Positions 23,758-32,825 are shown, counted from the first letter of the stretch. The stretch: 45,581 bases of DNA from Prevotella sp. (GCA_017445845.1 JAFSRY010000036.1:82626-128206); one strand, 5' to 3'. Notes: generated from the letters alone by a model not told the origin. Translations and numbers: made by a program.

Positions 23758-25824
23758 TTATTTGCTGATGCGCTTGATGACGCTGTAGGCATCGAAGATG
23801 CCGAGTTCACCCGCTTTGCTCAGGTCGGCAATGCCCTCTATCTTATGGTCGGCATTCACATAGGCGAGGCCGCGGTTGTAGTAGGCTTCAGCCAGGTGGG
23901 CATCGAGTTCGAGTGCCTGTGTGTAGCTGTCAATGGCTTTGTCGTATTCGCCTTGCAGGGCATAGTGGGTGCCAAGGTCGTAGTATAGATATGGGTTCTG
24001 TGCGTTGAGTTCGATGGCGCGTCGGAGGTCCAGCTCAACGTTGACTGATGTCGCCTTGACATCCATGCCATGCGACTGGTTGAAGCGGTTGAGGGCCGAC
24101 TGGCATACCGCCCGTTGCCAATGGGCGAGGGTGTTGGCGGTGTCGACCTCGATGATGGTAGAAAGGTCGTTGATGGCTGATTCGTAGTCTTGGATGACGC
24201 TGTAGCCCACGGCTCTGAGCATGAGCAGTTGCGGTAGCTGTTTGAAGTCAGCGCTATCGATGCGTATGCTGAGGCTGTCAATCTCGCTGAAGAAGTCCAG
24301 CGACTGCTGCTCGCTGAGCTGCACGGTGCCGATGTTGACGAAGAGGTGGTGGGTGAGGGGAGAGGGCTGTTGGGAGGTGGGTGTAGGCAGTTGGCTGTTG
24401 AAGGCCTCTACGTCGCGGTCGAAGGCATGATAGCTCTGCACCCCGTTACGGTAGGCAAAATAGGAGAGCTGATACATCGGCATGAGTGCCATGTCGACGT
24501 TGCGGTTCTGGATTTGTCCTCGATAGACGGACTTGTATTCGTGTTCCACCTGGTTTTCGTCGTCGACGACGAGCTGGTTGTATTTCTCGGGGTCTATCTC
24601 GCTGCGCTTGCGCACCTGCCGCACTTTCTCGTCGTCCCACCGATGCTGGATGCCGAGGTGCTTGTCCATCTGTGCCTTGAGAATACGGAAGTTGTCCTTT
24701 TCGGCTTCGTTCTTCATGCCCAGACGGGCGTAGCATCCGGCACGTCGGCTCAGTCCTGTCCAGAAGTTAGGGAACTGGTTGATGATGACGGTATAGTCGT
24801 CGATGGCCCCGCGCAGGTCACCGGTCTCCTCTCGTAGCACGCCACGATTGAAGATGGCCATGACGTTGTCGGGCTCCATGCGGATGACGTAGTCGAAGTC
24901 TTCGATGGCTCGGTTGTCGTCGCCCAGCTGCATACGGAGTAGTCCGCGGTTGTAGTGTGCAAGGAAGTTGTGGGGATCGAGGTCGATGGCGGTGTCGTAG
25001 TCGGACATCGCACCGCGAAGGTTGTTGAGGTTCATGCGTGCCAAGGCTCTGTTGACATAGTTGGCGGCGGTCTTTGGCTTGAGATGGATGGCACGGCCGA
25101 GTTGGCGGTCGGCATCGCTCCATTCTCTCCGCGCCAGGCTGACGAAGGCGCGCGTCGTCCAAGTCTCGGCGGTGTAGGGGTCTATCTCAAGGCTACGGTC
25201 GAGCCAGACGACGGCCTCGGTGGTGTCTTGCTGCTGCAGGTATATCTCCGCCCGGAGTGTGTAGGCATTGGCCATGTGTGACCACCGCATCATCATCGTA
25301 TCGGTCTCGAGGAGGGCTTGGTCGTAGTCTTTGATGTTCATCATGCACAAGGCACGGTTGAAACGGTAGTTCTGTGAACGGGGATTGAGGCGGATGGCGT
25401 GGTTGTAGTCGCTGATGGCCTCTTCGAAGCGTTTCTGCCGGATGCGGTCGATGGCGCGCAGGTCGTAGAGCCCCTCTACATAGGGATTGCGTTCAAGGGC
25501 TTCGGTGGCATCGGCTTCGGAACCGGTGTAGTCGTCGAGGTAGTATTTTGCAATGGCCCGATACTGCCAGGGCTGATAGAGGTAGGGTTTTTGCGAGATG
25601 ACCTGGTTGAAGTATTGTATGGAGAGGACATAGTCCTCGTAGTGGAGGGCTATCTCTCCGCTGATCATCAGACGGTCGGTGTTGAGTTGTGCTTTGATGT
25701 CCTGTGGACAGGAAAAAAAAGAAAAGAGAATAAGCGACAGAGAAAGATGGAGGCGTGACGGTTTCAGAACAAAGAGAGTCCTCTTTTTTCTGCCTGCCCT
25801 GTCGATCCTTCCATCATTTCCCAT
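23758..25824 (-). CDS. Secreted or periplasmic tetratricopeptide-repeat protein
   Basis: 688 residues with an N-terminal hydrophobic segment (about 25-46, LHLSLSLILFSFFS...AQ) consistent with a signal peptide. At least ten TPR units follow in two blocks (about 55-370 and 560-680), with recognisable A-x-x-x-Y/F-N-R-G-x-x spacing such as HYNRGLLRMQLGDDNRAIED and YYDLGTHYALQGEYDKAIDS. A low-complexity PTPTSQQPSP linker sits near residue 500. TPRs mediate protein-protein contacts; the partner is unknown. It is the last gene of a leftward cluster with the SPOR lipoprotein, ruvX and def (42-nt gap from def), an order I recall from other Bacteroidales. The start at 25824 has a purine-rich AAAGGGAAAAG upstream. 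Confidence 0.85.
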   Translation of the reverse strand: MGNDGRIDRAGRKKRTLFVLKPSRLHLSLSLILFSFFSCPQDIKAQLNTDRLMISGEIALHYEDYVLSIQYFNQVISQKPYLYQPWQYRAIAKYYLDDYTGSEADATEALERNPYVEGLYDLRAIDRIRQKRFEEAISDYNHAIRLNPRSQNYRFNRALCMMNIKDYDQALLETDTMMMRWSHMANAYTLRAEIYLQQQDTTEAVVWLDRSLEIDPYTAETWTTRAFVSLARREWSDADRQLGRAIHLKPKTAANYVNRALARMNLNNLRGAMSDYDTAIDLDPHNFLAHYNRGLLRMQLGDDNRAIEDFDYVIRMEPDNVMAIFNRGVLREETGDLRGAIDDYTVIINQFPNFWTGLSRRAGCYARLGMKNEAEKDNFRILKAQMDKHLGIQHRWDDEKVRQVRKRSEIDPEKYNQLVVDDENQVEHEYKSVYRGQIQNRNVDMALMPMYQLSYFAYRNGVQSYHAFDRDVEAFNSQLPTPTSQQPSPLTHHLFVNIGTVQLSEQQSLDFFSEIDSLSIRIDSADFKQLPQLLMLRAVGYSVIQDYESAINDLSTIIEVDTANTLAHWQRAVCQSALNRFNQSHGMDVKATSVNVELDLRRAIELNAQNPYLYYDLGTHYALQGEYDKAIDSYTQALELDAHLAEAYYNRGLAYVNADHKIEGIADLSKAGELGIFDAYSVIKRISK

Positions 25825-25866
25825 GTTGTCTTTTCCCTTTTGTCGTTACCCGGTAATCACCCATCC

Positions 25867-26430
25867 TTAGCGAACGGCAGCCTTGGTGCGGTAGCCGCAA
25901 CGGTAACGACCCTGCAGCAGTGCCTTTAGCTTTCCTTGGATGAGTTGCTTGCGAAGGGGTGAGATGTGGTCGATGAACATGTGGGCATCGAGGTGGTCGA
26001 ACTCATGTTGCATGACGCGCGAGAGGTAGCCGGTGACCCATTCGTCGTGCTCCTGGAACTGTTCGTCCTGATAGCGCACATGGATGCGGGTGGGGCGGTT
26101 TACTCTCTCGTGAATGCCTGGCAACGACAGGCATCCTTCTTCGAGGTTCTCATGGGGGGAGTCTTCATCAAGTTCGATGATATGCGGATTGATGAAAACT
26201 TTCTTGAAGCCTTTATATTCGGGCAGGTCGTCGCTGAGCAGGTCAAGGTCGATGACGACGAGCCGGATGTTGCGGCCTATCTGTGGTGCAGCCAGCCCGA
26301 TGCCGTCGCTCTCAGCGAGGGTTTCCCACATATCGCTGATGAGTTGCTGCAGGTTGGGATAATCGGGCGTGATGTCTTCCGACACTTTGCGCAAGACCGG
26401 CTGGCCATATATATAAATAGGTAGTATCAT
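25867..26430 (-). CDS. def: Peptide deformylase
   Basis: 187 residues. Removes the formyl group from the N-terminal methionine of nascent proteins in the cytoplasm. All three family motifs are present: GIGLAAPQ (43-50), EEGCLS (97-102) and QHEFDH (141-146). C100, H142 and H146 are the metal ligands and E143 is the catalytic acid. Length and the start MILPIYIYG are normal for Bacteroidetes enzymes. The gene lies 68 nt downstream of ruvX on the same strand and 42 nt before the TPR gene, suggesting cotranscription. Confidence 0.96.
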   Translation of the reverse strand: MILPIYIYGQPVLRKVSEDITPDYPNLQQLISDMWETLAESDGIGLAAPQIGRNIRLVVIDLDLLSDDLPEYKGFKKVFINPHIIELDEDSPHENLEEGCLSLPGIHERVNRPTRIHVRYQDEQFQEHDEWVTGYLSRVMQHEFDHLDAHMFIDHISPLRKQLIQGKLKALLQGRYRCGYRTKAAVR

Positions 26431-26498
26431 TTTTTTATTGTTGACGAGTTGCCCTCATTCCCCCCCCTCTCTCGTCGGGTGGGGCCGTGTGAGGCTTT

Positions 26499-26921
26499 TC
26501 ATTTCATTTTATTTCTGCGAGCTTCAAGGTAGTCTTGCAGGATGATGGTGGCACTGATGGTGTCGACGAGTGCCTTGTCTTGTCGGGCTTTCTTATGGAG
26601 TCCGGCATCAATCATCGTCCTGTGGGCTAATACCGAGGTGAAGCGTTCGTCGTAGTAGTCGATAGGAATGTGAGGCATGGCCTTTCGCCAACGGTTGACA
26701 AACTGTTCGACACGCTGCAGGTTCTCGCTGGGTAGTCCGTTGGTTTGCAAAGGCTTCCCGATGACGACTCTCTCCACTTGCTCCTGTTCGGTGTATTGTC
26801 GGAGAAAGTCGAAAAGCTCAGATGTAGAAACAGTCGCCAACCCATTGGCAATAATCTGCAACGGGTCGGTGACTGCTATACCGGTGCGTTTGCGACCGTA
26901 GTCGATGGAGATAATCCTCAC
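26499..26921 (-). CDS. ruvX: RuvX/YqgF, Holliday-junction-resolvase-like protein
   Basis: 140 residues with an RNase H-like fold signature: MRIISIDYGRKRTGIAVTDP at the N terminus (D7 acidic catalytic position), VVIGKPLQTNG in the middle, and YDERFTSVLA followed by DTISATIILQDYLE at the end. Members act in pre-16S rRNA end processing and have been called putative Holliday junction resolvases. The start is GTG at 26921, only three bases after the stop of the SPOR gene, which indicates translational coupling. Confidence 0.93.
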   Translation of the reverse strand: MRIISIDYGRKRTGIAVTDPLQIIANGLATVSTSELFDFLRQYTEQEQVERVVIGKPLQTNGLPSENLQRVEQFVNRWRKAMPHIPIDYYDERFTSVLAHRTMIDAGLHKKARQDKALVDTISATIILQDYLEARRNKMK

Positions 26922-26924
26922 TGC

Positions 26925-27422
26925 TTATTTGTTATAGAGCAGCCAGGCATCGGCATATTTAGAGCGCAGCTGGTCACGCGACTGCACGGCGGCTCCCTTC
27001 TCGTTGAAGGTAGATGCGATGACGCGATACATGCTGTTGCCTGCGTTGAAGGCAATCTGGGCATCGTAGCCGGCAGCCTTCAGTGTGCTCTGCAGTCCCT
27101 CGGCATTTGCTTTCACACCGAACGAACCGACAACGACGCTGTAAGTCTTCAGACCGGCACCGTTGATGAGTTGCAGTGACTCTGTGCGGGTGGGTACGTT
27201 GTCATAGTTGTCGGTGACGACGGGTTGTGCCTGCACGGGCTGTGTCTGCACGGGTGTGACGACGGGAACCTGCGTCTGCACGGGTTGTGTCTGCACATTT
27301 TCGGCGTTTTCTGCTAAGGCACGGTCGTAGGCGGCACGATAGGCCGACTGCTTACTCTTACCACAACCTGTGAGGGCGATGACTGCGCACAAACCTGCGC
27401 AAATAACCAATGATTTCTTCAT
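26925..27422 (-). CDS. SPOR-domain lipoprotein
   Basis: 165 residues. Signal peptide with lipobox (MKKSLVICAGLCAVIALTGC, Cys20 lipidated). Residues ~40-75 form a Gln/Pro/Val/Thr-rich linker with repeated TQPVQ. A C-terminal SPOR domain (~95-165, YSVVVGSFGVKANAEGLQ ... YRVIASTFNEK) should bind glycan strands of peptidoglycan lacking stem peptides, which targets such proteins to septal or remodelled cell wall. First gene of the leftward cluster with ruvX, def and the TPR gene. Upstream (27423-27600) is AT-rich with no clear -7 element seen on this strand. Confidence 0.9.
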   Translation of the reverse strand: MKKSLVICAGLCAVIALTGCGKSKQSAYRAAYDRALAENAENVQTQPVQTQVPVVTPVQTQPVQAQPVVTDNYDNVPTRTESLQLINGAGLKTYSVVVGSFGVKANAEGLQSTLKAAGYDAQIAFNAGNSMYRVIASTFNEKGAAVQSRDQLRSKYADAWLLYNK

Positions 27423-27601
27423 GATTCTTTTAGATGTTATTAGAAATTAAACTTATCCTTTTCTTTTAAATTTGTGGCGAAATTACAAAATATATCGCAA
27501 ACAACGTCCAAAAAGTCGCCTAAAGTTTGTTAAATGTCGCGATACTGACTTTTTTTAACAAAAAAAATCTCTTTTTATGGCGTTTATCGCAAATCTTTTC
27601 G

Positions 27602-27609
27602 TAATTTTG
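27602..27609 (+). promoter_or_regulatory. Bacteroidetes -7 element for the YtxH operon
   Basis: TAATTTTG fits TAnnTTTG and lies 60 bases before the YtxH start. No good TTTG was seen at the -33 spacing, so the assignment rests on the -7 box alone. Confidence 0.5.
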
Positions 27610-27669
27610 TCGGCAGAACAAGTAATCAGTATTTATTAACAATAAGAAATAGAAGAAAGGAATAATGTC

Positions 27670-27885
27670 ATGAGAAATTTAGGATTTTTCGGTGCTTTTC
27701 TTTGTGGTGCCATTGCAGGTGCCGCCATTGGTCTGCTCGTAGCTCCCGAGAAGGGTGAGGAAACACGTACGCGCATCTCTGATGCTGTAGACGACTTCTG
27801 CAAGAAACACAATATCAAGCTTTCTCGCAAGGAAGTGGAAGACTTTGTTGACGATATCAAGGAAGCTGCTGACGTAGAAGAGTAA
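27670..27885 (+). CDS. YtxH-domain small membrane protein
   Basis: 71 residues: an N-terminal glycine/alanine-rich membrane segment (FFGAFLCGAIAGAAIGLLVAP, ~6-26), then the PEKGEETRTRI motif characteristic of YtxH proteins, and an acidic helical tail. YtxH proteins are small envelope-associated proteins, often stress-linked, with no known enzymatic role. The stop codon overlaps the next start as TAATG, so the two are translationally coupled. Confidence 0.85.
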   Translation: MRNLGFFGAFLCGAIAGAAIGLLVAPEKGEETRTRISDAVDDFCKKHNIKLSRKEVEDFVDDIKEAADVEE

Positions 27886-28232
27886 TGTTCTCGAACGACA
27901 GAAACATCGAGACCATCGGCGAACTCGTTGAGGTGGTCAAGCACTACGTTGGTCTGCAGAAAGAATATCTGAAACTCGACCTTATCGAAAAGGTGGTGCG
28001 GCTGGTTACGGTCCTGTCCCTGACCTTCGTCCTCGCCATGACACTTCTTCTGGCACTGATCTATGTGTCGTTCGCCGTGGCTTATGCACTGAGCAACGTG
28101 ATGGGAATGGTAGGAGCCTTTTTCTGTGTGGCGGCCTTCTATGTGCTCATCTTCTTGGTGCTGTTTCTTTTCCGTCATCAACTCATCGAGCGCCCCGTCG
28201 TACGGTTTCTCGCCGGGTTGCTCATGGAATAA
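27885..28232 (+). CDS. Holin-X-like (phage holin superfamily III type) membrane protein
   Basis: 115 residues. A short amphipathic start (SNDRNIETIGELVEVVKHYV) precedes two long hydrophobic hairpin segments (~45-72 and ~76-102). The pattern matches the putative Actinobacterial holin-X family seen next to YtxH genes in many Bacteroidetes. Despite the family name this is a chromosomal envelope protein; no phage genes are near. The start overlaps the YtxH stop by one base. Confidence 0.75.
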   Translation: MFSNDRNIETIGELVEVVKHYVGLQKEYLKLDLIEKVVRLVTVLSLTFVLAMTLLLALIYVSFAVAYALSNVMGMVGAFFCVAAFYVLIFLVLFLFRHQLIERPVVRFLAGLLME

Positions 28233-28254
28233 CGACTCTTACTGAAAGAAGACT

Positions 28255-28521
28255 ATGACGACACCCATACAATTCCCAGTGACCAATCTTGCCGACATCC
28301 GGACAAGAAAGGAAAGCCTGCGTCAGGACATCAAGAATGACGAAGAGCTGGTCACCCAGCTCTGGCAGCGGCTCACCACACCGGAACAGCCTGCCGGACT
28401 GATGACGCCTTCCCGGCGTGTGGCAGGTCTGATGTCGACCGGTATGAATGTGATTGATGGACTTCTGCTTGGTTGGAAACTTTACCGGAAGTTCGGAAAG
28501 AAGGGACGTCTGCGTCTCTAA
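28255..28521 (+). CDS. Small conserved-type protein of unknown function in the YtxH operon
   Basis: 88 residues, 22 bases after the holin-X-like gene. The N-terminal half is a charged helix (TRKESLRQDIKNDEELVTQL); the C-terminal half has a moderately hydrophobic amphipathic stretch (GLMSTGMNVIDGLLLGWKLY) and a very basic tail (RKFGKKGRLRL). I do not recognise a domain. The context suggests an envelope-associated partner of the two upstream proteins. Confidence 0.7.
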   Translation: MTTPIQFPVTNLADIRTRKESLRQDIKNDEELVTQLWQRLTTPEQPAGLMTPSRRVAGLMSTGMNVIDGLLLGWKLYRKFGKKGRLRL

Positions 28522-28538
28522 ACTGCCGAAAGGGTTTT

Positions 28539-29204
28539 ATGAAAGTCATCGTATCGAATGAAATTGAACAGGTCTGTCCTGCTTTTGTGGGAGCCTGCGT
28601 AGAGGCCGATGTTGAGAACTCGGCCTTTTCTGCTGCCCTTTGGCAAGAGATCAATGCCCTTGGCGATGAGTATCGGCAAACGCTGACGACAGAGTCGCTG
28701 AAGCTGTTGCCAGGCATCGCCGCCACCCGTCAGGTGTATAAAGCCTGCGGCAAAGACCCCTCGCGCTATCGTCCCGCGTCAGAGGCCCTCATCCGTCGGA
28801 TGCTACAAGGTAAGGAGCTCTATCAAATAGACACCCTTGTCGACTTGATCAATCTGGCCAGCATTCGTTTCGGCTACTCCATCGGCGGTTTTGACGCCTC
28901 GAAGTTCGTCGGCGATACGCTCACATTGGGTGTGGGACGGGCAGGCGAACCCTACGAAGGCATCGGCCGGGGGCTTATCAACATTGAAGGTCTGCCAGTC
29001 TATCGTGATGCAGAGGGTGGGGTAGGGACTCCCACCAGTGACAACGAGCGGACGAAGATAGACCTCAACACCCGTCATCTCTTAGTGCTTATCAACGGCT
29101 ATGACGGCAATGAACAACGTGTCACAGAGAATGCTGAGTTCATCCTCCGATTGGCAGTGCAGTATGCCAACGGAACCAACGGCCGCTACATGCTCTATCG
29201 GTAG
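28539..29204 (+). CDS. B3/B4 (tRNA synthetase-like) domain protein
   Basis: 221 residues from the ATG at 28539, chosen over an upstream in-frame ATG at 28473 because it follows GAAAGGG and the family starts here; the upstream start would overlap the previous gene. The B3/B4 domain, known from the PheT editing module, is recognisable by AATRQVYKACGKDPSRYRPA, the DLINLASIRFG segment and GGVGTPTSDNERT. Free-standing members are thought to act in tRNA-related editing or deacylation, but the substrate is not established. Follows the YtxH operon closely. Confidence 0.85.
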   Translation: MKVIVSNEIEQVCPAFVGACVEADVENSAFSAALWQEINALGDEYRQTLTTESLKLLPGIAATRQVYKACGKDPSRYRPASEALIRRMLQGKELYQIDTLVDLINLASIRFGYSIGGFDASKFVGDTLTLGVGRAGEPYEGIGRGLINIEGLPVYRDAEGGVGTPTSDNERTKIDLNTRHLLVLINGYDGNEQRVTENAEFILRLAVQYANGTNGRYMLYR

Positions 29205-29321
29205 TCGGTCCACTCGTTCATAAAGTTTGCATCGGGAAGTTAAAGGAGTTAGCTCGCTCTGCTCGCTTTTGAAAGTAAAAGGACAATAGCTTTTACCCAA
29301 GAACGTCCTCTGCCCGGGGTT

Positions 29322-29711
29322 TTATAAGAGTTTCAGGATTTTTCGGTCGGCCTCTGTCCATTTAAGCTCGTCGAGTTCTTCGCGGGTGAGCCACCGTTCG
29401 TCGAGGTGTTCGTAGAGCTTCCGTTCGCCGTCGCCGCCCTTGCAGAGATAGGCCGTCAGGGTGATGGAGAAGTCGGGGTAGTCGTGTTCTACGCTTCCTA
29501 ACTTCTTGCCGACGTAGATGTCCCAATCCATTTCCTCCTTGATTTCCCGGATGAGAGCCTCGTAGTCATTCTCTCCATCTTCCACCTTTCCTCCGGGAAA
29601 CTCCCATCGTTCGCTGATATAGCGGTGACGGGAACGGGTGCGCTGCATACAGAGGTATCTGTCGCCTTCCTTTACGATGGCAGCAACGACATTAAAATGT
29701 TTCTTTTCCAT
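29322..29711 (-). CDS. NUDIX hydrolase, MutT-like
   Basis: 129 residues. NUDIX box at ~40-62: GKVEDGENDYEALIREIKEE, with the core RE...EE metal-binding helix intact; the usual glycine after EE is replaced (EEMDW). The N-terminal strand HFNVVAAIVKEGDRYLCMQR and the ERWEFPGGK segment resemble 8-oxo-dGTP pyrophosphatases of the MutT group, which clean oxidised nucleotides from the pool. Single gene transcribed leftward, divergent from the pantothenate kinase gene. Confidence 0.9.
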   Translation of the reverse strand: MEKKHFNVVAAIVKEGDRYLCMQRTRSRHRYISERWEFPGGKVEDGENDYEALIREIKEEMDWDIYVGKKLGSVEHDYPDFSITLTAYLCKGGDGERKLYEHLDERWLTREELDELKWTEADRKILKLL

Positions 29712-29781
29712 ATTTTTGTTTTATTTTGGGACAAAAGTACAAAAAAATCTCTTTTCTGCCATGTTCTTTGTATTTTTTTAT

Positions 29782-29789
29782 TACTTTTG
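29782..29789 (+). promoter_or_regulatory. -7 element for pantothenate kinase
   Basis: TACTTTTG fits TAnnTTTG, ending 19 bases before the ATG at 29809. AGGG follows in the short leader and could act as a weak ribosome-binding site. Confidence 0.55.
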
Positions 29790-29808
29790 CAGGGTAAAAA
29801 AGAATATT

Positions 29809-30633
29809 ATGGCAATCATTATAGGTATAGACGTGGGTATCAGCACCACAAAAATTGTAGGTATTGGAGATGGCCGTCAAGTCATCTCACCCATTCGTAT
29901 CAAGGCCACCGACCCAGTGACATCGCTCTATGGTGCCTTCGGAAAGTATCTTTACGACAATCACATAGCCCTCGGCGCCGTAGAGCATGTAATGATAACA
30001 GGTGTCGGTTCAGCCTATATCAATGCTCCCATCTACGGGCTTCCTACCGACAAGGCCGACGAGTTTATGGCCGACGGCTTAGGGGCGCGCTTCGAGACCG
30101 GACTTGACCGGATGATCGTCGTGAGCATGGGTACGGGAACGTCTCTCGTCCAGTGCCAGGGCGATGACATCCGCCATATCGGTGGCTTAGGCATTGGTGG
30201 CGGTACGCTGATGGGACTCTCACGCATCATGCTACAGACTGATGACATCCATCAGATTACGTCTTTGGCAGCCGAAGGTAATCATGCCAGCATCGACGTC
30301 CTCATCGGTGACATCAGTCCCAATCCGCTGCCAGGCTTGCCGATGGACGCTACCGCAGCCCTCTTTGGCAATGCCAAGAGTGATGCTTCGCGCGAAGACA
30401 TTGCCCTGGGTATCATCACCACCGTCCTGCAGACCATCGGCTCGTCTACCATCCTGGCCTCCCAAGGCAGTGGCATCAAGGAGTATGTCCTCATTGGAAA
30501 CCTCACCCTGCTGCCTCAGTGCAAGGAGGTGTTTACAGGTCTGGACCGCCTTTATGGAGTCCACTTTGTCATTCCCACCCACAGTGAGTTCTGCACGGCT
30601 ATCGGTGCTGCCCTGTGTTATCGGAAGCAATAG
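29809..30633 (+). CDS. coaW: Type II pantothenate kinase
   Basis: 274 residues from the ATG at 29809; an open frame upstream to 29638 lies over the promoter and is not coding. ASKHA-fold kinase of the eukaryotic/fumble (PanK II) type. The phosphate-1 loop is IGIDVGISTTKIV (~5-17), followed by the adenosine/phosphate-2 region VVSMGTGTSLVQ and the glycine-rich GGLGIGGGTLMGLSR. It phosphorylates pantothenate in the first committed step of coenzyme A synthesis. Type II enzymes in bacteria are less common than types I and III, but I recall them in Bacteroidetes. Monocistronic by layout, divergent from the NUDIX gene. Confidence 0.88.
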   Translation: MAIIIGIDVGISTTKIVGIGDGRQVISPIRIKATDPVTSLYGAFGKYLYDNHIALGAVEHVMITGVGSAYINAPIYGLPTDKADEFMADGLGARFETGLDRMIVVSMGTGTSLVQCQGDDIRHIGGLGIGGGTLMGLSRIMLQTDDIHQITSLAAEGNHASIDVLIGDISPNPLPGLPMDATAALFGNAKSDASREDIALGIITTVLQTIGSSTILASQGSGIKEYVLIGNLTLLPQCKEVFTGLDRLYGVHFVIPTHSEFCTAIGAALCYRKQ

Positions 30634-30672
30634 CTTGACCTTTTTTCTTAACCCTTAAATAAATAATGTATT

Positions 30673-31227
30673 ATGAAGAAAAACTTTTTCAAAGTATCTG
30701 CAGTGCTGCTGGCAGCAACACTTCTGTCAACCTCTTGCATCGGTTCATTCGGCCTGTTTAATAAGTACGAGCAGTGGCAGTGCTCAATGACGAGCAGCAA
30801 GATTGTCAACGGTATCGTGGGTCTCATCCTGCAGCCTATCGTCGGCGGTGTATGTCTGTTCGTAGACGCCGTAGTCCTGAACACCATCGAGTTCTGGACA
30901 GGTAACAACCCTGTTGCAGCCAATGTCGGCAAGACCGTGAATGTGCTGGGTAGCGACGGCAACTACTATGCCGTGAAGACCCTGGAGGATGGCTATGAAG
31001 TGACCAGCCCGAAGGGTGACATGGTTCGTCTGTCCTATAATGCAAAGAATAATTCCTGGTCTATTTCCCAGAATGGTGAAACACGCGAACTCTTCCGCTA
31101 CAACGAAGACGGTACCATCAAGGCTACGCTGCCCACTGGTGAGCAGATGGATGTTGCCCTGAACGAATATGGTGTAGAGCAGGTGAAGACTGCCGTCGGC
31201 GGTGCTTACTACTACGCTCTTCGCTAA
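30673..31227 (+). CDS. DUF3332-like lipoprotein
   Basis: 184 residues with a lipobox (MKKNFFKVSAVLLAATLLSTSC, Cys22). The next ~50 residues, with IVNGIVGLILQPIVGGVCLFVDAVVLNTIEFW, contain a hydrophobic stretch typical of the DUF3332 family. The rest is a beta-rich domain with GYEVTSPKGDMVRLSYN. Function unknown; likely anchored to the outer or inner membrane. Followed by two hairpins and a T-run. Confidence 0.8.
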   Translation: MKKNFFKVSAVLLAATLLSTSCIGSFGLFNKYEQWQCSMTSSKIVNGIVGLILQPIVGGVCLFVDAVVLNTIEFWTGNNPVAANVGKTVNVLGSDGNYYAVKTLEDGYEVTSPKGDMVRLSYNAKNNSWSISQNGETRELFRYNEDGTIKATLPTGEQMDVALNEYGVEQVKTAVGGAYYYALR

Positions 31228-31239
31228 AAGGTTCGCATT

Positions 31240-31320
31240 CCGTTTTTAACGATTACTAAAAACGGGACGAAGCCAAAAGAAAAGTCCTGTCGGATAGCAA
31301 TCTGGCAGGACTTTTCTTTT
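31240..31320 (+). terminator. Tandem hairpins ending in a T-rich run
   Basis: First hairpin: CCGTTTTTA (31240-31248) with TAAAAACGG (31257-31265). Second: AAAGTCCTG (31281-31289) with CAGGACTTT (31306-31314), followed by TCTTTTTCTG. The second is a good Rho-independent terminator for the lipoprotein gene and, with the A-run on its other side, perhaps also for the convergent transporter gene. Confidence 0.8.
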
Positions 31321-31355
31321 TCTGTTATTCACTCTTCACTTCGAACGAAGCGCGA

Positions 31356-32825
31356 TTATAGTATTCCCATTCTTCCGATGACGAAGAGGAGACTGTAGCC
31401 GAGAATCATGGAGATGACACCTACAGAGAGACCAATCTTCAGCATGTGCTTCTGCTCGACGAGACCAGTCGAATAGGCAATGGCATTCGGGGGCGTGGAG
31501 ATAGGAAGACACATGGCCGACGAAGCGGCGAGGGCGATACCGATGAGAACGGTTGGTGTGCCGCCGATGGAACCAAGCTTGTCACCCATACCCGTGCAGA
31601 CGACAGCAAGGATAGGAACGAGCAGGGCTGCCGTGGCGGTGTTGGAGATGAAGTTCGACAGGAAGTAGCAGATGAGACCCGACACGACAAGGATGACGAT
31701 GGGGCTCCACTCGCCGAACGGAATGCTCTCGATGGCACGGTCGGCCAGTCCGCTGCCGTTCATACCCAGTCCAAGGGCAAAACCACCAGCCACCATCCAG
31801 ATGACGGCCCAGTCGATTTCGCGGAGGTCTTTGGCGGTGATGACGCCTGTCAAGGCAAATACACCCATGGGAACGAGGGCTACGGTGTTGGCATCGATGC
31901 CGGTGTATTCCTTCGGGATGACCCAGAGCAGGATGGTCGTGATGAATGTTACTACTACCACCCACATGCGCCAGCCTTTGTGGGCCTCGCCTTTGATTTC
32001 CAGTTCGATGGTCTTCTTCGTGAAGGGGAAGAAGTACAGGATGATGCGCCATGAAATGAGCAGGATGATGATGGCCAGGGGGAACATGAAGGCCATCCAC
32101 TCACCGAAGCCCAGACCGAGGTTCAGTCCTTCGGGGTCGTTGAGGTATTTCAGTGCAATGGCATTGGGAGGCGTGCCAATGGGCGTTCCCATACCACCGA
32201 TGTTGGCAGCGACAGGGATTGACATCGTCAGTGCTATGCGCCCTTTACCGTTGGCAGGCAGGGCGGCGAAGACAGGTGTCAGGAAGGTCAGCATCATGGC
32301 AGCCGTGGCCGTATTCGATACGAACATGGAGAAGAGACCCGTGATGAGCAGGAAACCCAGCAACACATTCTCACTCTTCTTTCCGAAAGGACGGATGAGG
32401 TTCTTGGCCAGCACGACATCGAGTCCGCTCTTGGTGGCGGCGATGGCAAGGATAAAACCTCCGAGGAACAGCATGATGACGGGGTCGGCGAAGGAAGCCA
32501 TGACGGCTTTGGCCTTCAACAGCTCGTCGGGGTTCTCCACCTTGAAGGGCAAGAGGCTGTTGTCGGTGACGGTCAGACACATGATGGTGATGATGGCAAG
32601 CGACGTTGCCCATGAGGGGATAGCTTCGGTGAGCCAAGAGAGCGTAGCGAAAACGAAGATGGCAATGATGCGCTGCTGAACGACGTTCAGACCATCAATG
32701 CCGAATACTTCTGTGGGTAAGTTCCATACGAGGATGGTTACCAATGCGATGACCACCAACTCGATGACTTTCTTTTTCTCGATGTTGTTGGTCAGCTTTG
32801 ACGCTGTGGTTTTTTGTTCTGACAT
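31356..32825 (-). CDS. DASS-family (SLC13) sodium/dicarboxylate or anion symporter
   Basis: 489 residues, with about 11-13 hydrophobic segments. The family's paired Ser-Asn-Thr motifs are present: VSNTATAAMM in the first repeat and ISNTATAALL in the second. The matching Pro-rich hairpin loops are also present (GTPIGTPPNAIALKYL and LPISTPPNAIAYSTG). Members import di- and tricarboxylates (succinate, malate, citrate) or sulfate with Na+; the SNT and TPPN motifs favour a dicarboxylate transporter, but the substrate cannot be read from sequence alone. Leftward single gene converging on the lipoprotein gene. Confidence 0.92.
   Translation of the reverse strand: MSEQKTTASKLTNNIEKKKVIELVVIALVTILVWNLPTEVFGIDGLNVVQQRIIAIFVFATLSWLTEAIPSWATSLAIITIMCLTVTDNSLLPFKVENPDELLKAKAVMASFADPVIMLFLGGFILAIAATKSGLDVVLAKNLIRPFGKKSENVLLGFLLITGLFSMFVSNTATAAMMLTFLTPVFAALPANGKGRIALTMSIPVAANIGGMGTPIGTPPNAIALKYLNDPEGLNLGLGFGEWMAFMFPLAIIILLISWRIILYFFPFTKKTIELEIKGEAHKGWRMWVVVVTFITTILLWVIPKEYTGIDANTVALVPMGVFALTGVITAKDLREIDWAVIWMVAGGFALGLGMNGSGLADRAIESIPFGEWSPIVILVVSGLICYFLSNFISNTATAALLVPILAVVCTGMGDKLGSIGGTPTVLIGIALAASSAMCLPISTPPNAIAYSTGLVEQKHMLKIGLSVGVISMILGYSLLFVIGRMGIL

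Noticed and set aside
24346-24837. Plus-strand frame within the TPR gene
   Set aside because: Opposite the clear TPR repeats; hydrophobic Val/His-rich composition typical of an antisense shadow.
27885-28232. Holin-like gene as evidence of a prophage
   Set aside because: No other phage gene is nearby, and the YtxH-holin-X-like pairing is a normal chromosomal envelope arrangement.
31446-32679. Long plus-strand frames opposite the DASS transporter
   Set aside because: The minus-strand transporter has all family motifs; the opposite frames are charged, domain-free shadows.
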